Origin: an uncultured bacterium
GTDB lineage: Bacteria; Planctomycetota; UBA1135; UBA2386
Assembly: GCA_938003515.1 (NCBI GenBank)
Contig: CALKYL010000183.1
Coordinates: 1 to 6,139, forward strand
Reading direction: 5' to 3'
Length of the DNA: 6,139 bases
Numbering within the stretch: the first letter of the stretch is position 1; each line of letters opens with the position of its first letter. The position numbers and the translations under genes are program-made. The notes below the pieces were generated by a model that saw only the letters and a program-made list of their open reading frames with translations, was not told where the DNA came from and ran no database searches. Below are positions 5,544 to 6,139 of this stretch, piece by piece.

Positions 5544-5963
5544 ATGGACCCGATCGTTCCCGTGTGGCGCACCGCCGTCCTCGCCGCCCTCGCCGCCCTC
5601 GCCGCCAGCCTGTGCGGCCAGTGCGCGGTCGTCGCGGACCTGACGCCGGGACCCGGCGGCAGCAACAGCGACTGGCTGTGCTCGTCGTTCGGCCGTCGGC
5701 TGTTCTGGTCGCAGATCACGCCCGCCGAGGGCAGCGAGCTGTGGCAGTGGCGGCCGGGCCTCGGCGCGAGCCTGGTCGTCGACCTGACGCCGGGGCCGGG
5801 CAACAGCAACCCGCAGCTGATAACCGCCGCCTGCCTCGCCCAGGGACCGGGGGTGATCTACTCCGCCGCCGAGATCGGCCACGGCTACGAGCTGTACCGG
5901 AGCGACGGCACCGCCGCCGGCACCGGCCGGCTCAAGGCACTCCGGACCGGCTCCCGCAGTTAG
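5544..5963 (+). CDS. Secreted ELW/TDGT-repeat protein, interrupted by in-frame TAG
   Basis: The ATG at 5544 opens a 139-codon frame to TAG at 5961. An in-frame GTG at 5538 would add two residues, and neither start has a visible Shine-Dalgarno. The N-terminus is a signal peptide: MDPIVPVWR, then a hydrophobic run built on three LAA units, with cleavage likely near GQCA (residue 28). Then come ~48-residue repeats of the type found in secreted proteins with ELWxTDGTxAGT signatures. Repeat 1 has SELWQW and repeat 2 has [13 protein letters not shown], each preceded by DLTPGPG. The DNA coding GACCTGACGCCGGG recurs at 5637 and 5781, exactly 48 codons apart. Such repeats probably form propeller-like blades; no enzyme function can be assigned. 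The frame stops at the start of repeat 3, yet the repeat continues in frame beyond the stop. The gene is divergent from subunit B. Confidence 0.7.
   Translation: MDPIVPVWRTAVLAALAALAASLCGQCAVVADLTPGPGGSNSDWLCSSFGRRLFWSQITPAEGSELWQWRPGLGASLVVDLTPGPGNSNPQLITAACLAQGPGVIYSAAEIGHGYELYRSDGTAAGTGRLKALRTGSRS
5580..5606 (+). repeat. Three perfect 9-base repeats in the signal peptide
   Basis: CTCGCCGCC occurs three times in tandem, encoding Leu-Ala-Ala each time within the hydrophobic core of the signal peptide of the ELW-repeat protein. Unit gain or loss would keep the frame and only lengthen or shorten the core. It may be ordinary codon bias in a repetitive signal sequence. Confidence 0.7.
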
Positions 5964-6139
5964 CTGCCCGCCCGCTTCACGCCGGTCGGGGACCGCGTCT
6001 TCTTCTCCGCCGACGACGGCACGCACGGCCACGAGCCGCGGGTCACCGACGGCACGGCCCCGCGCACCGCGCTGCTGCGCGACGACAACCCGGGCGCCGT
6101 GCCCAGCAACCCCCAGCAGTTCGTCGCGCTCGGCACGCG
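5964..6139 (+). pseudogene. In-frame continuation of the ELW/TDGT-repeat gene, partial at the right edge
   Basis: After TAG at 5961 the same frame runs open to the window edge for 58 codons. It reads LPARFTPVGDRVFFSADDGT, then HGHEPRVTDGTAPRT, then NPGAVPSNPQQF. This is the rest of repeat 3 (VFFSADD, GHE, VTDGT) and the start of repeat 4, so it belongs to the same protein. Aligned to repeat 2 (GNSNPQLIT) and repeat 4 (VPSNPQQF), the TAG falls exactly on the conserved Ser, so TCG changed to TAG is the simplest single-base explanation. Repeat 3 also has PR where LW is usual. The true 3' end lies outside the window. Confidence 0.75.

Noticed and set aside
5327..5809. Minus-strand extension of subunit B upstream of ATG 5326
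   Set aside because: The extension is Arg/Pro/Gly-rich, crosses the G-rich spacer and the divergent gene, and lacks family motifs. Two well-placed ribosome binding sites lie further down.
3474..6032. 852-codon minus-strand open frame covering subunit B
   Set aside because: It is in a different frame from the conserved ATPase motifs, and its translation is Arg/Gly/Ala-rich low complexity. The real gene is the 583-codon frame.
1..6139. CRISPR arrays, tRNA or rRNA genes, transposases
   Set aside because: I looked for regularly spaced repeats, tRNA-like cloverleaf or conserved rRNA stretches and transposase motifs, and saw none.

Overview
The window looks like a piece of a high-GC planctomycete-type bacterial genome, most likely a metagenomic contig. 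The evidence is very high GC at third codon positions, almost no AT-rich promoter-like sequence, and large secreted propeller or repeat proteins. A C-terminal secreted domain of the kind I associate with planctomycetes appears in at least two genes. The first 42 bases are not genomic: they are the 3' part of the Illumina P5/Read 1 adapter, so the left contig end is unpolished.

Layout. After the adapter comes the start of a putative lipoprotein gene on the minus strand (43-126, cut by the adapter). A secreted kelch-repeat protein follows (167-1789, minus), then a 307-base spacer with a tandem 21-base repeat and a G-run tract (1790-2096). Next is DNA topoisomerase VI subunit A (minus, ATG at 3266), interrupted by an in-frame TAG at 2235-2237; the conserved C-terminus continues in the same frame to 2097. 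Between the two subunits, on the plus strand, lies a gene remnant (3413-3567) with a plausible ribosome binding site and start, but only the last ~36 codons of a secreted-protein C-terminal domain. Topoisomerase VI subunit B follows (3575-5326, minus) with two equally good starts. After a G-rich divergent spacer, a secreted ELW/TDGT-repeat protein (5544 to the right edge, plus) is also interrupted by an in-frame TAG, at 5961-5963.

How the genes relate. The two topoisomerase VI subunits should form one A2B2 enzyme: B binds ATP and gates, A cleaves DNA through a tyrosine. The enzyme is typical of archaea and plants and only sporadic in bacteria. The subunits are codirectional but separated by 308 bases holding the opposite-strand remnant, so they are probably not one simple transcript. 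The kelch protein, the lipoprotein, the remnant and the ELW-repeat protein all look like cell-envelope or secreted products with no evident link to the topoisomerase.

The strongest oddity is two in-frame TAG codons, each inside an otherwise intact, conserved reading frame. Base-call error, real loss of function and readthrough are all possible. The adapter at the left end makes error a serious candidate, and nothing in the window proves recoding.
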